NCBI GenBank assembly: GCA_013151555.1
Contig: JAADIA010000063.1
Location: 1 to 20,610, forward strand
DNA from: Nitrospirota bacterium
GTDB lineage: Bacteria > NPL-UPA2 > JAADIA01
Length of the DNA: 20,610 nucleotides
Direction of reading: 5' to 3'
Positions within the stretch are counted from its first letter, which is position 1. Each line of letters opens with the position of its first letter. Below are positions 1 to 6,020 of the stretch, piece after piece. The position numbers and the translations under genes are program-made. The notes beneath the pieces are model-generated. The model ran no database searches, was not told where the DNA came from, and worked only from the letters and a program-made list of their open reading frames with translations.

Positions 1-359
1 TTTTCCTTGGCCATGGTAGCCCGGGTTCGCCTTTTCGGCCGGAAGGGGAGGTAAATATCTTCCAGTACCACCATCGTCTCCGCGGCCTTTACTTTGTCTT
101 TAAGCTCAGCGGTGAGATGACCCTGTTTTTCAAGCGACTCCAATATTGCCTCTCGCCTTTTATCCAGTTCGGCAAGCTGTTCGAGGCGATCGCGAATAGC
201 GGTTATCGCAACCTCATCAAGACTCCCGGTGGCTTCTTTACGGTACCTGGCAATAAACGGAACCGTGGCTTTTTCAGCCAATAGCCGAGCCGCCGCCTCG
301 ACTTGTTTTGCCTTTAGCTTCAATTCCTCCGCTATTTTCAGGATATATTTTTCTTCCAT
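1..359 (-). CDS. tex: Tex / YhgF-family S1 RNA-binding transcription accessory protein, N-terminal part (runs off left edge)
   Basis: Partial gene: 119 codons from the ATG at 359 are visible and the rest lies beyond base 1. The translation contains the Tex N-terminal signature VPFIARYRKEATGSLDEV, then an EQLAELDKRREAILESLEKQG stretch read in pieces, and ends in YLPFRPKRRTRATMAKEK. This is the helical N-terminal region that precedes the YqgF-like, helix-hairpin-helix and S1 domains in Tex proteins of about 720-780 residues. Tex is an RNA-binding protein associated with the transcription machinery. A GGGAG at 371-375 stands 11 nt ahead of the ATG as a ribosome site. A stronger GGAGGTGAG lies further upstream but leads into a frame with no Tex similarity. 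The gene follows the broken methyltransferase by about 75 nt. Confidence 0.93.
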   Translation of the reverse strand, partial: MEEKYILKIAEELKLKAKQVEAAARLLAEKATVPFIARYRKEATGSLDEVAITAIRDRLEQLAELDKRREAILESLEKQGHLTAELKDKVKAAETMVVLEDIYLPFRPKRRTRATMAKE

Positions 360-774
360 GCCGCACTACACTCCCATCTTATCAGGGGCATCTCACCTCC
401 CCGGGAAAAAGGGGTCCGGGTCGCACCTGTTTTTCATACTGATTTTTTGCTTCCCTCATACATCTTATATTCAAGCAAACGGCATTCAATGCGGGCATTG
501 TAAAAGATAAGTTTGCGGCTGGTCCGCAATCGTACTTTTTTAGCCAGGTTCAAGTTTCCGGTAAAAAGATACCCCGTATATCCGCTACATTGCTGCTTGA
601 AAAAATCCCCGATCTCTTTATATGTTTCTTCCAGCTTCTTTTCTTCCCCCAATCTCAACCCATACGCCGGATTAAGCACAATAATACCTTTTTCTTCCGG
701 CAATTTGGTTTGCCGGTAATCACCTACCTGAAAATCTATCACAGCCTCAACCCCTGCTGTCCGGGCATTCTTTT

Positions 775-784
775 TAGCCTAGCC
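775..784 (-). repeat. 5-bp tandem duplication causing the second frameshift
   Basis: The plus strand reads TAGCC twice in a row. On the coding strand this is GGCTAGGCTA between the codons for EVA and KKNAR. Removing one copy gives GTG GCT AAA AAG AAT, that is VAKKNARTAGV, which joins two frames of the methyltransferase in family-like sequence. Confidence 0.85.
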
Positions 785-1502
785 ACCTCAATGGCCTTGT
801 GGGAAATATCGGTAGCGATTATCGGTTGAGCAAGTTTCTTCAGCCCACCCGCATGCGCGTCTTTGCGCACTTCCTGCCAGGCATCCTTATCAAAACCTTT
901 TACATGCATGAACCCGAAATTACTTCTTAATAAACCGGGACATCGTTTTAAAGCGATCAGCGCAGCTTCTATGGCCAGCGTGCCACTTCCACACATCGGG
1001 TTTATCAAAGGCACAGATCCGTCATACCCGGTAGCCTGAATGATCGCCGCAGCCAAAGTCTCCTGTAACGGCGCCTTAAACGGGATCTTTCTGTAGGTGC
1101 GATCAGCTAATTTTCTGCCGGATGTATTTAAATAAAGCCAGCAGGAATCGTCTTTCCAGTAAAGATTCAAGACCACATTATCTCGTTCAGCCCCCGAATC
1201 AGGACGACGGCCACATTTTTTAGTAATCCGGTCGACAATAGCATCTTTTGTTTTCTGGCTGGCAAATACGGAATTGTTAATATGGTTATGGTTGGAATTG
1301 GTAACAGCGGCAATACTTAAGTATTCTTGCGGGTCAATAATATCTTCCCAGGCAATAGGACTGACTTCCCGATAAAGTTCTTTAGTACTGCGTCCGGGAA
1401 ATCTTTTCAGCAAATAAAGCACATTAAAAGCCGTGCGCAGATAGAGGTTTAACCTTTGCGTATCCTTTAAGGTCGCTTTTATCTCCAGACCGGTCTCATG
1501 CG

Positions 1503-1512
1503 AAGATAAGAT
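1503..1512 (-). repeat. 5-bp tandem duplication causing the first frameshift
   Basis: The plus strand reads AAGAT twice in a row (ATCTT twice on the coding strand). Removing one copy turns the N-terminal frame ending LGFTVVS directly into SHETGLEIKATLKD, the continuation expected for this methyltransferase family. Confidence 0.83.
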
Positions 1513-1677
1513 ACCACCGTAAAGCCAAGGCTTTCCACTTCCCTGGTGAGGTAGGGCACAATGCCGCGGGCACAAGTAATCAGGACTGTACTTTGTTTAT
1601 TAAAATCCATAGGATATATTATATATTATGAGAGGAGAGTTTGGCTATAATTAAACAGCGTTGCCGCACCGCTAAGC

Positions 1678-1706
1678 AAAACAACCCGCCTGAATTAGAC
1701 GGGTTG
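1678..1706 (-). terminator. Rho-independent terminator downstream of tRNA-Asn
   Basis: On the minus strand CAACCCG pairs with CGGGTTG across an 11-nt loop and is followed by TTTT. It lies about 45 nt beyond the 3' end of tRNA-Asn and separates it from the methyltransferase pseudogene. The T-tract is short, so it may be only moderately efficient. Confidence 0.7.
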
Positions 1707-1750
1707 CCTGCATCTTAAGCCCTTATATACTAACGGCTTGCGGTGAATAG

Positions 1751-2037
1751 CTCCCCGGGCAAGACTCGAACTTGCGACAGGGTGGTTACAGGGTCCCCTG
1801 ATATTTCTACCAGGCCTGGACTATCTCTTTACCCTTCCGCCAAAAAGATGGCGAATTAGGGTAGCGGGTGTATAGTCTCTGCACTCAGGCAAATGCCCTA
1901 GCTCAGGATTACCATACCCAAACTGATAAGGTTCAGGCTATAGGCTTCCCTGAATTAGCCCGCTGTTCATCCCGGTGTTTCCACCGGGAGCTGCCTTGCT
2001 TGACAGCCACCTGCTCTACCGACTGAGCTACCGGGGA
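1751..2037 (-). tRNA. tRNA-Asn(GUU) interrupted by a group I intron in the anticodon
   Basis: The acceptor TCCCCGG (2037-2031) pairs with CCGGGGA, followed by discriminator G at 1751. The D-arm is GCTC/GAGC. The anticodon stem is GGTGG (2011-2007) with CCACC (1785-1781). The variable loop is CTGTC and the T-arm GCAAG-TTCGAGT-CTTGC. After removal of 214 nt the anticodon loop is C-T-G-T-T-A-A, giving anticodon GUU with the split between U35 and U36. The mature tRNA is 73 nt, with no encoded CCA. No convincing promoter stands directly upstream: the 5' end lies about 6 nt from a palindromic repeat unit, so the gene may be read from further upstream. A terminator follows. Confidence 0.92.
1789..2002 (-). 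ncRNA. Group I self-splicing intron (IC3-like), no ORF
   Basis: The 214-nt insertion carries the group I conserved elements in order: AATTCAGGGAAGCC (P), AATCCTGAGC (Q), GTGCAGAGACTA (R) and AAGAGATAGTCC (S). P7 forms between AGACTA and TAGTCC. P1 pairs exon-intron GCTGT|C with the guide GGCAGC (1995-1990), giving the required U-G wobble at the 5' splice site and a 6-nt loop. P2 is CCCGGTG-GAAA-CACCGGG, a GNRA-capped hairpin. P3 pairs AGCGGG with CCCGCT. P8 pairs ACCCT with AGGGT around an inner CGCC/GGCG. The terminal intron G is at 1789. There is no homing endonuclease. Subclass IC3 is inferred from resemblance to the cyanobacterial tRNA-Leu introns. Confidence 0.93.
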
Positions 2038-2040
2038 AAA

Positions 2041-2282
2041 AATAGTTCGCGTTGCTCACGGTTTAGTTCGCCTATGGCGAACGGGTATAGTCAGCTGCGC
2101 TGACGGGAAAAAATGATTGCTTGCCAAATTTATCACGGGTTAGCCCATCTTGGCAGATAGTTATAGTCTAATTTATGCTGGCAGGAAAAAATTCTTTCCG
2201 CTCGAAGAGCTAATTCCGTCCGCCAAGGGCGGACTATTCCGTCGCACAGCGACTATTTTTTCCTGTCACGAAGTGACTATCC
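2041..2282. repeat. Array of short tri-loop palindromic units between the four-helix-bundle gene and tRNA-Asn
   Basis: Perfect hairpins with 3-nt loops: GTTCGCC-tat-GGCGAAC (2066-2082), GTCAGC-tgc-GCTGAC (2090-2104), GCTC-gaa-GAGC (2200-2210), GTCCGCC-aag-GGCGGAC (2218-2234), GTCGC-aca-GCGAC (2241-2253) and GTCAC-gaa-GTGAC (2265-2277). An imperfect unit occupies 2043-2061. Stems differ from unit to unit yet stay self-complementary, while the linker is nearly constant (TAT, a T or C, then CC). The pair at 2066-2104 is in inverted orientation to the block at 2200-2277. Between them (2105-2195) lies a looser inverted repeat, TGCCAA to TTGGCA, around GGGTTAGCCC. I see no gene in this stretch. Confidence 0.85.
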
Positions 2283-2648
2283 TTATATATTTCTAACACT
2301 TTTTAGTAATTTAGTCAACAAGATGTTTGTTTTGATTTGTAGATTTGAGCGTTGTTTAAATTTTTCTTCATCAAGATAAGTTAAATCCCGAGCTGCTATC
2401 AGATGATTCTTGGTCTCGTCCAGAGAAGTCAGAGCAATTTCGTAAAAGTGTGCCTTCTCACGAGAACTGCTCTTTCTGAATCCTTCCGCAATATTAGCCG
2501 TAACAGACCGGGACGAGCGTTCAATCTGGTCAATCAGTTTATATTGTTCAGACTTAGGAAACGTTTTTACATCTTCTGATATCTTGATTATTAATCTATG
2601 AGCTACCTGCCAAGCATTCAGATCCTGAAAACAGTTCACTTTACTCAC
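2283..2648 (-). CDS. Four-helix-bundle protein (S23 / IVP-type)
   Basis: With the GTG start at 2648 the product is 121 residues, the usual size for this family. It has the family's hallmarks: FQDLNAWQVAHRL near the N-terminus, then IDQIERSSRSVTANIAEGF, and YEIALTSLDETKNHLIAARDL in the third helix. Members were first noticed as ORFs inside 23S rRNA intervening sequences and occur widely as stand-alone genes; their molecular role is unknown. The frame stays open to a TTG at 2708, but that adds only translated hairpin repeats, so I prefer GTG 2648 (or GTG 2639). No Shine-Dalgarno is visible for any of them. The first codons are themselves shared with a repeat unit near tRNA-Asn, and homologous hairpin arrays flank the gene on both sides. 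Confidence 0.82.
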   Translation of the reverse strand: MSKVNCFQDLNAWQVAHRLIIKISEDVKTFPKSEQYKLIDQIERSSRSVTANIAEGFRKSSSREKAHFYEIALTSLDETKNHLIAARDLTYLDEEKFKQRSNLQIKTNILLTKLLKSVRNI

Positions 2649-2737
2649 GGTTTTCCCGCTCGAAGAGCTAACCCCGCTCCGAGTAATCGGAGCTATTCCG
2701 TCCGCCAAAGGCGGACTATCCCGTCACGAAGTGACTA
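2641..2737. repeat. Second tri-loop palindrome array, homologous to the one at 2196-2282
   Basis: Units in plus order: GCTC-gaa-GAGC (2658-2668), GCTCCGA-gtaa-TCGGAGC (2676-2693), GTCCGCC-aaa-GGCGGAC (2700-2716) and GTCAC-gaa-GTGAC (2723-2735). Linkers are TAACCCC, TATTCC and TATCCC. The first and last units, and the GTCCGCC unit, match the array at 2196-2282 in order and orientation, so the two arrays are direct repeats about 458 bp apart flanking the four-helix-bundle gene. The TAG stop of porB (2735-2737) lies in the final unit. Confidence 0.85.
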
Positions 2738-3664
2738 TTCTTCCCCGCACTTCTTCAGCAACTCCTCCCACTTGCGATCGACGGAAGCTTGGAGTTCATC
2801 GATGATATGTTTGTTCTCCTCTTTAAAGAGATGTTGGAAACGTCCCTGGGGTTTGAGCCATTCTATGAGGGGTTTTTTCTCTTTGGGTTTATAGTTTAAT
2901 TTGTACTTGCCGTTCTCTACCTCGTAAAGGGGCCAGAAGCAAGTGTCCACAGCCAGACGGGCCAGATCAATGGAATTTTCCATCTGTTTTACCCTCCAGC
3001 CGCGATGGCAGGGAGCAATGACGTTCATGAAAGCGGGTCCGCCGCAATTGAGGGATTTCTCCACTTTAGTCATTAAATCCCGGTAATTATGGGGTGATGC
3101 TTGCGCTACATAGGGGATACCATGGGCAACCATGATGGAAGTCAGCTCTTTTCTATGTTGTTTCTTCCCCGGGATGGCGTCGCCGGCCGGGCAGGTAGAG
3201 GTAGCGGCTCCCAGGGGAGTAGAACCGGAACGCTGAATGCCGGTGTTCATGTAGGCCTGGTTATCATAGCAGACGTAAAGCATCCGGTGGCCCCGTTCCA
3301 TAGCCCCGGAAAGAGACTGGAGTCCGATATCATAAGTGCCTCCGTCCCCTCCCATAGCGATAAAGTTGATGTCTTTCTTAATCTTGCCTTGCTTCTTCAA
3401 AGCTCGATAGGCAGTCTCCGCACCGCTGATGGTGGCAGCAGCGTTCTCAAAGGCATTGTGAATGTAAGGGATGCGCCAGGCAGTGTAAGGGTAGATGGTG
3501 GTTACCACTTCCATACAGCCGGTGGCAAATCCGATTACCGTATCTTTCCCGGAAACGAGCAATATCTGCCGGATAACCGTAGGGGCAGTGCAGCCGGCGC
3601 AGGCTCGGTGTCCTCCGGAAAGAAGATCAGGGCGTTTGGCTATTTCTTTGAGTTTAATGGCCAT
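2735..3664 (-). CDS. porB: 2-oxoacid (pyruvate):ferredoxin oxidoreductase, beta subunit
   Basis: This 309-residue subunit binds thiamine diphosphate and the catalytic-site [4Fe-4S] cluster. Visible features are the CAGC cluster ligands (22-25) with a further cysteine at 50, the TPP/Mg motif GDGGTYDIG (106-114) and NQAYMNTG (135-142), and a conserved APCHRGW segment near residue 225. Together with the alpha, gamma and delta chains it would convert pyruvate and CoA to acetyl-CoA, CO2 and reduced ferredoxin (or the reverse) in the cytoplasm. AAGGAG stands 10 nt before the ATG. It is the last por gene, but about 250 nt of repeat-rich DNA separate it from porA, where these genes usually abut. Its TAG stop is contributed by a palindromic repeat unit. 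Pyruvate is the likeliest substrate; a related 2-oxoacid cannot be excluded. Confidence 0.93.
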   Translation of the reverse strand: MAIKLKEIAKRPDLLSGGHRACAGCTAPTVIRQILLVSGKDTVIGFATGCMEVVTTIYPYTAWRIPYIHNAFENAAATISGAETAYRALKKQGKIKKDINFIAMGGDGGTYDIGLQSLSGAMERGHRMLYVCYDNQAYMNTGIQRSGSTPLGAATSTCPAGDAIPGKKQHRKELTSIMVAHGIPYVAQASPHNYRDLMTKVEKSLNCGGPAFMNVIAPCHRGWRVKQMENSIDLARLAVDTCFWPLYEVENGKYKLNYKPKEKKPLIEWLKPQGRFQHLFKEENKHIIDELQASVDRKWEELLKKCGEE

Positions 3665-3689
3665 ATACTTTTACTCCTTTCTCATTCGA

Positions 3690-3905
3690 TAATTTAACCT
3701 AACCACAGATTGAGTTGTTTATAGCAGACCTCAGATTAAATCCAAAATCCAAATGTCAAAATCCAAAAAAATCTTTTAGTCTATGGTCTGTAGTCCGTTA
3801 TAACTTGTCATTTTCGGTAAATGTCTATGCCTTATTCTAATCGCCCTCGTCCGTAGTCTATTATCCTGTCTATCCTGTTAATCCTGTCAAAATCTTTATA
3901 TCTTG
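3690..3905. repeat. Repeat-rich spacer between porA and porB, no gene
   Basis: The spacer is built from re-used short words. Three ATCCTGT copies spaced exactly 9 bp lie at 3863, 3872 and 3881. AAATCC/AAAATCC is repeated across 3736-3770, and GTAGTC/TAGTC(TAT) words recur at about 3778-3862. The spacer is longer than any other within the por operon. I see no ORF and no RNA gene. Confidence 0.6.
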
Positions 3906-3913
3906 TCCCGGGA

Positions 3914-5092
3914 TTATTCTCTCACCCCGAGGTATTTGATAGTTTGATATTTATTCGTCTTGATGGCTTTCTCCAGATCCTGATAGACGCCTTCAATCTG
4001 GGCTGTATTTATATCTCTCCCACCCAGTCCATAGACATAGTTAAGCGCCGGAGGCTGCTCTTTCTCACCGTAAAGGGCGGAACGAATCTCTCCGAAGAGA
4101 GGTCCTCCCATAGAACCGTAGGCAATGGAACGGTCGAAGACGGCTATAGCTTTGGCTTTCCTGAGGATAGAGGCCACGTCGGCGAAGGGGAAAGGACGGA
4201 AGGATCTTATTTTGAGAAGTCCTACTTTCATTCCTTCCCGGCGCAATCTATCCACGACGGCTTTGATCGTCCCCGCCGTAGAGCCAAGGGCTACAGCAAT
4301 CATCTCGGCATCATCCGTCTGGTATTCTTCCACCAGACCGTAAGAGCGTCCGGAGAGTTTCCCGTATTCTTTCCCGATATCTTTAATTACCTGGTAAGCA
4401 TTGTTTACTCCGTCCACCTGCTGACGTTTGTGCTCGAAGAAGTAATCGGACAGATCCAGAGGCCCGATAGTTACAGGGTTGTCGGTATCCAGGAGCGGCC
4501 TTTCCGGAGTATATTCTCCGATAAATTTCTTTACCGTTCCGTCATCAAGAATCTCTACGCGTTCCGTAGTGTGACTGATGATGAACCCGTCCCAGGTAAC
4601 CATCACGGGAAGAAGAACATCTTTATGCTCGGCAATTCTCATGGCCTGGATAACGTTGTCATAAGCTTCCTGGGAATTTTCGGAGAAGAGCTGGAGCCAG
4701 CCGGAGTCCCGGCAGCCCATGGTATCCGAGTGGTCACAGTGAATGTTAATGGGACCGGAGAGAGCCCGGTTGACAACAGGCATAACCATGGGAATCCGCA
4801 GAGAAGCGGCAATATAGACTACTTCCCACATCAGGGCCAGGCCGTTAGCGGAAGTAGCCGTCATCGTGCGAGCCCCGGCAGAAGCAGAGCCGATACAGGC
4901 GCTCATAGCGCTATGTTCCGATTCCACCAGGATAAGTTCGGTTTTCACCTTCCCATCAGCTACGAATTTGCTGAAGGCGTGCATAAGTTCTGTCTGGGGA
5001 GTAATGGGATAGGCAGCAACGACATCGGGGTTTATCTGACGCATAGCAGCAGCGCCGGCTTCGTTCCCCGTGAGAGCTAAAGTTTGAGTCAT
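3914..5092 (-). CDS. porA: 2-oxoacid (pyruvate):ferredoxin oxidoreductase, alpha subunit
   Basis: 392 residues from the ATG at 5092, chosen because GGAGGAG stands 8 nt upstream. The frame extends ten codons further but lacks a good ribosome site there. Family motifs are YPITPQT (28-34), ESEHSAM (57-63) and SANGLALMWE (about 81-90), which form the active-site cleft against the beta subunit's TPP. The later GLVEEYQTDDAEMIAVALGS and LLKIRSFRPFP sections are typical of the transketolase C-terminal-like domain. The length fits four-subunit enzymes. It lies 72 nt after porD, with a near-perfect 24-nt palindrome in that gap. A long open frame on the opposite strand (3944-5080) is a composition shadow. 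Confidence 0.94.
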   Translation of the reverse strand: MTQTLALTGNEAGAAAMRQINPDVVAAYPITPQTELMHAFSKFVADGKVKTELILVESEHSAMSACIGSASAGARTMTATSANGLALMWEVVYIAASLRIPMVMPVVNRALSGPINIHCDHSDTMGCRDSGWLQLFSENSQEAYDNVIQAMRIAEHKDVLLPVMVTWDGFIISHTTERVEILDDGTVKKFIGEYTPERPLLDTDNPVTIGPLDLSDYFFEHKRQQVDGVNNAYQVIKDIGKEYGKLSGRSYGLVEEYQTDDAEMIAVALGSTAGTIKAVVDRLRREGMKVGLLKIRSFRPFPFADVASILRKAKAIAVFDRSIAYGSMGGPLFGEIRSALYGEKEQPPALNYVYGLGGRDINTAQIEGVYQDLEKAIKTNKYQTIKYLGVRE

Positions 5093-5123
5093 TAGTGGTT
5101 CTCCTCCGTTAAGGGCGACCAAG

Positions 5124-5147
5124 GTTACCTCTACATGTAGGGGTAAC
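5124..5147. promoter_or_regulatory. 24-nt near-perfect palindrome between porD and porA
   Basis: Arms GTTACCTCTACA and TGTAGGGGTAAC pair over 12 positions with one mismatch. The site lies 32 nt upstream of the porA start and just ahead of its GGAGGAG ribosome site. It could be an mRNA hairpin that tunes subunit stoichiometry, or an operator-like site. There is no T-tract, so a terminator is unlikely. Confidence 0.5.
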
Positions 5148-5164
5148 TCCTGAATTGCCCCTCT

Positions 5165-5449
5165 CTATTTTTTATATTCGCTTTCCGGTTTCATCTCTAT
5201 GGCCTGGAAGGGACACTCCCGGGCACAGATACCGCATCCTTTACAGAACCGGTAGTCCTGTCCCACCATCTTCCCATCTTTAAGGATAATGGAAGAATCC
5301 GGACAGTAAATCCAGCATAAGAGACAATTCTTGCATTTTTCTTTGTCCCAAATCGGCCGGTAGGTTCTCCAGGACCCGGTCTCGTATTTTTCGGCATTCC
5401 CCGCCTCGATTATCTTCCCCCCCAGGGGAATCTCTTTGTATCCTTTCAT
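5165..5449 (-). CDS. porD: 2-oxoacid (pyruvate):ferredoxin oxidoreductase, delta (ferredoxin-like) subunit
   Basis: A 94-residue two-cluster ferredoxin. The cysteine sets are C39-x2-C42-x2-C45-x3-C49-P and C69-x2-C72-x2-C75-x3-C79-P, each binding one [4Fe-4S] cluster. The extra N-terminal stretch containing GSWRTYRPIWD before the first set is characteristic of PorD rather than free ferredoxin. It relays electrons from the TPP site to external ferredoxin. The ATG overlaps the porG stop by 4 nt (ATGA), with AGGAGGT upstream, which indicates translational coupling. The ORF ends in TAG. Confidence 0.94.
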   Translation of the reverse strand: MKGYKEIPLGGKIIEAGNAEKYETGSWRTYRPIWDKEKCKNCLLCWIYCPDSSIILKDGKMVGQDYRFCKGCGICARECPFQAIEMKPESEYKK

Positions 5450-6018
5450 CCTTCTTTTACCTCCTGGTAAGCTCTCTCTATGGATTTCAGGTTTCCTGTG
5501 ATTACTTTATCGTTGAACTTTTTAGAGAATTTCTTCTTGATATCCTGGAGGATAACCTCCAACTCCAGCAAAGGAGAAGCTTTCACCAAAGCCCCGATCA
5601 TCGGGGTATTGGGCATGGCTCTTCCTATTTCGTCCATGGATATCTGGGTGGCGTCCACGGTAAAGACCTTTCCGGATTTCAGTTTTATCTTCTCCCTTAT
5701 CTCTCCGGGAGAGACAGTAGTATTGACCAACAGCCGTCCGTTCTCCTTCAACCCCTCAGTTACATTTTCGGAGGTGAGCAGGGTATCGTCCAGGACAACC
5801 ACGATATCGGGGTCATCTATGGCACAATGGATATTAATAGGGCTGTCGCTAATGCGTGTGTACCCGCGCATGGGAGCTCCCATCCGTTCCGGGCCGTATT
5901 CGGGGAACCCCTGCCCGTGTTTCCCATGGGCAATAGCGGTCTCAGCTAAAAAGGTAGCTGCCGTTTTGGTTCCCTGTCCTCCTCTTCCGTGCCAGCGAAT
6001 TTCTACCAAGTCTTCCAT
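5446..6018 (-). CDS. porG: 2-oxoacid (pyruvate):ferredoxin oxidoreductase, gamma subunit
   Basis: 190 residues, full length for PorG. The N-terminal GRGGQG (11-16) is the family signature, followed by FPEYGPERMGAPMRGYTRIS, in which the gamma chain contacts CoA and its partner subunits. DIVVVLDDTLL and RAMPNTPMIGALVKASPLL are also typical. It is the first gene of the por set (gamma-delta-alpha-beta order). Its ATG lies only 2 nt after the recR stop and has a weak GGGAG-type ribosome site, so it is probably cotranscribed with the dnaX-ebfC-recR genes. Confidence 0.94.
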   Translation of the reverse strand: MEDLVEIRWHGRGGQGTKTAATFLAETAIAHGKHGQGFPEYGPERMGAPMRGYTRISDSPINIHCAIDDPDIVVVLDDTLLTSENVTEGLKENGRLLVNTTVSPGEIREKIKLKSGKVFTVDATQISMDEIGRAMPNTPMIGALVKASPLLELEVILQDIKKKFSKKFNDKVITGNLKSIERAYQEVKEG

Positions 6019-6020
6019 CC

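Larger units (their letters stand above)
434..1610 (-). pseudogene. THUMP/class I SAM-dependent RNA methyltransferase (RlmL/Trm-like), broken by two 5-bp tandem duplications
   Basis: Three consecutive reading frames make one protein. Frame 1 starts at the ATG at 1610 (MDFNKQS, CARGIVPYLTREVESLGF). Frame 2 covers about 1505-785 (ETGLEIKATLKD, INNSVFASQKTKDAIVDR, RRPDSG, INPMCGSGTLAIEAALIAL, IIATDISHKAIEVA). Frame 3 runs to the TGA at 434 (DFQVGDYRQT, VLNPAYG, FTGNLNLAKK, IECRLLEYKMY). The THUMP region lies N-terminal and the Rossmann methyltransferase with NPMCGSGT as SAM loop follows. Each frame change sits exactly on a 5-bp tandem duplication (1503-1512 and 775-784). Deleting one copy of each restores one 388-residue frame and family-like joins (FTVVSSHETGLEI and EVAKKNARTAGVEAV). 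The usual NPPY/F catalytic motif reads NPAY, a further sign of decay. No Shine-Dalgarno is seen; a TATAAT lies only about 8 nt before the ATG, so the transcript may have been leaderless. An assembly error is possible but would have to occur twice. Confidence 0.88.

Noticed and set aside
360-433. Terminator or hairpin between the methyltransferase pseudogene and tex
   Set aside because: The CCCGG/CCGGG pairing encloses the T run in its loop rather than preceding it, so it does not fit an intrinsic terminator.
770-790. Programmed -1 frameshifting in the methyltransferase at the A5 run
   Set aside because: The tandem 5-bp duplication explains the frame change exactly and restores the family sequence. 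The slip site is not canonical, and a second independent frameshift exists upstream.
1789-2002. Group II intron or archaeal-type bulge-helix-bulge intron in the tRNA
   Set aside because: The conserved P, Q, R and S elements, the U-G wobble at the 5' splice site and the terminal G are specific to group I.
2649-2708. N-terminal extension of the four-helix-bundle protein from TTG 2708
   Set aside because: The extra 20 residues are merely translated hairpin repeats and no ribosome site precedes them.
2041-2740. CRISPR array
   Set aside because: Units are only about 19-24 bp, and the part that varies is itself palindromic. There are no constant 25-40 bp repeats with unique spacers and no cas genes.
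3944-5080. Long open frame on the plus strand (378 codons) opposite porA
   Set aside because: No family resemblance or ribosome site. It lies fully antisense to a clear porA and is explained by codon composition.
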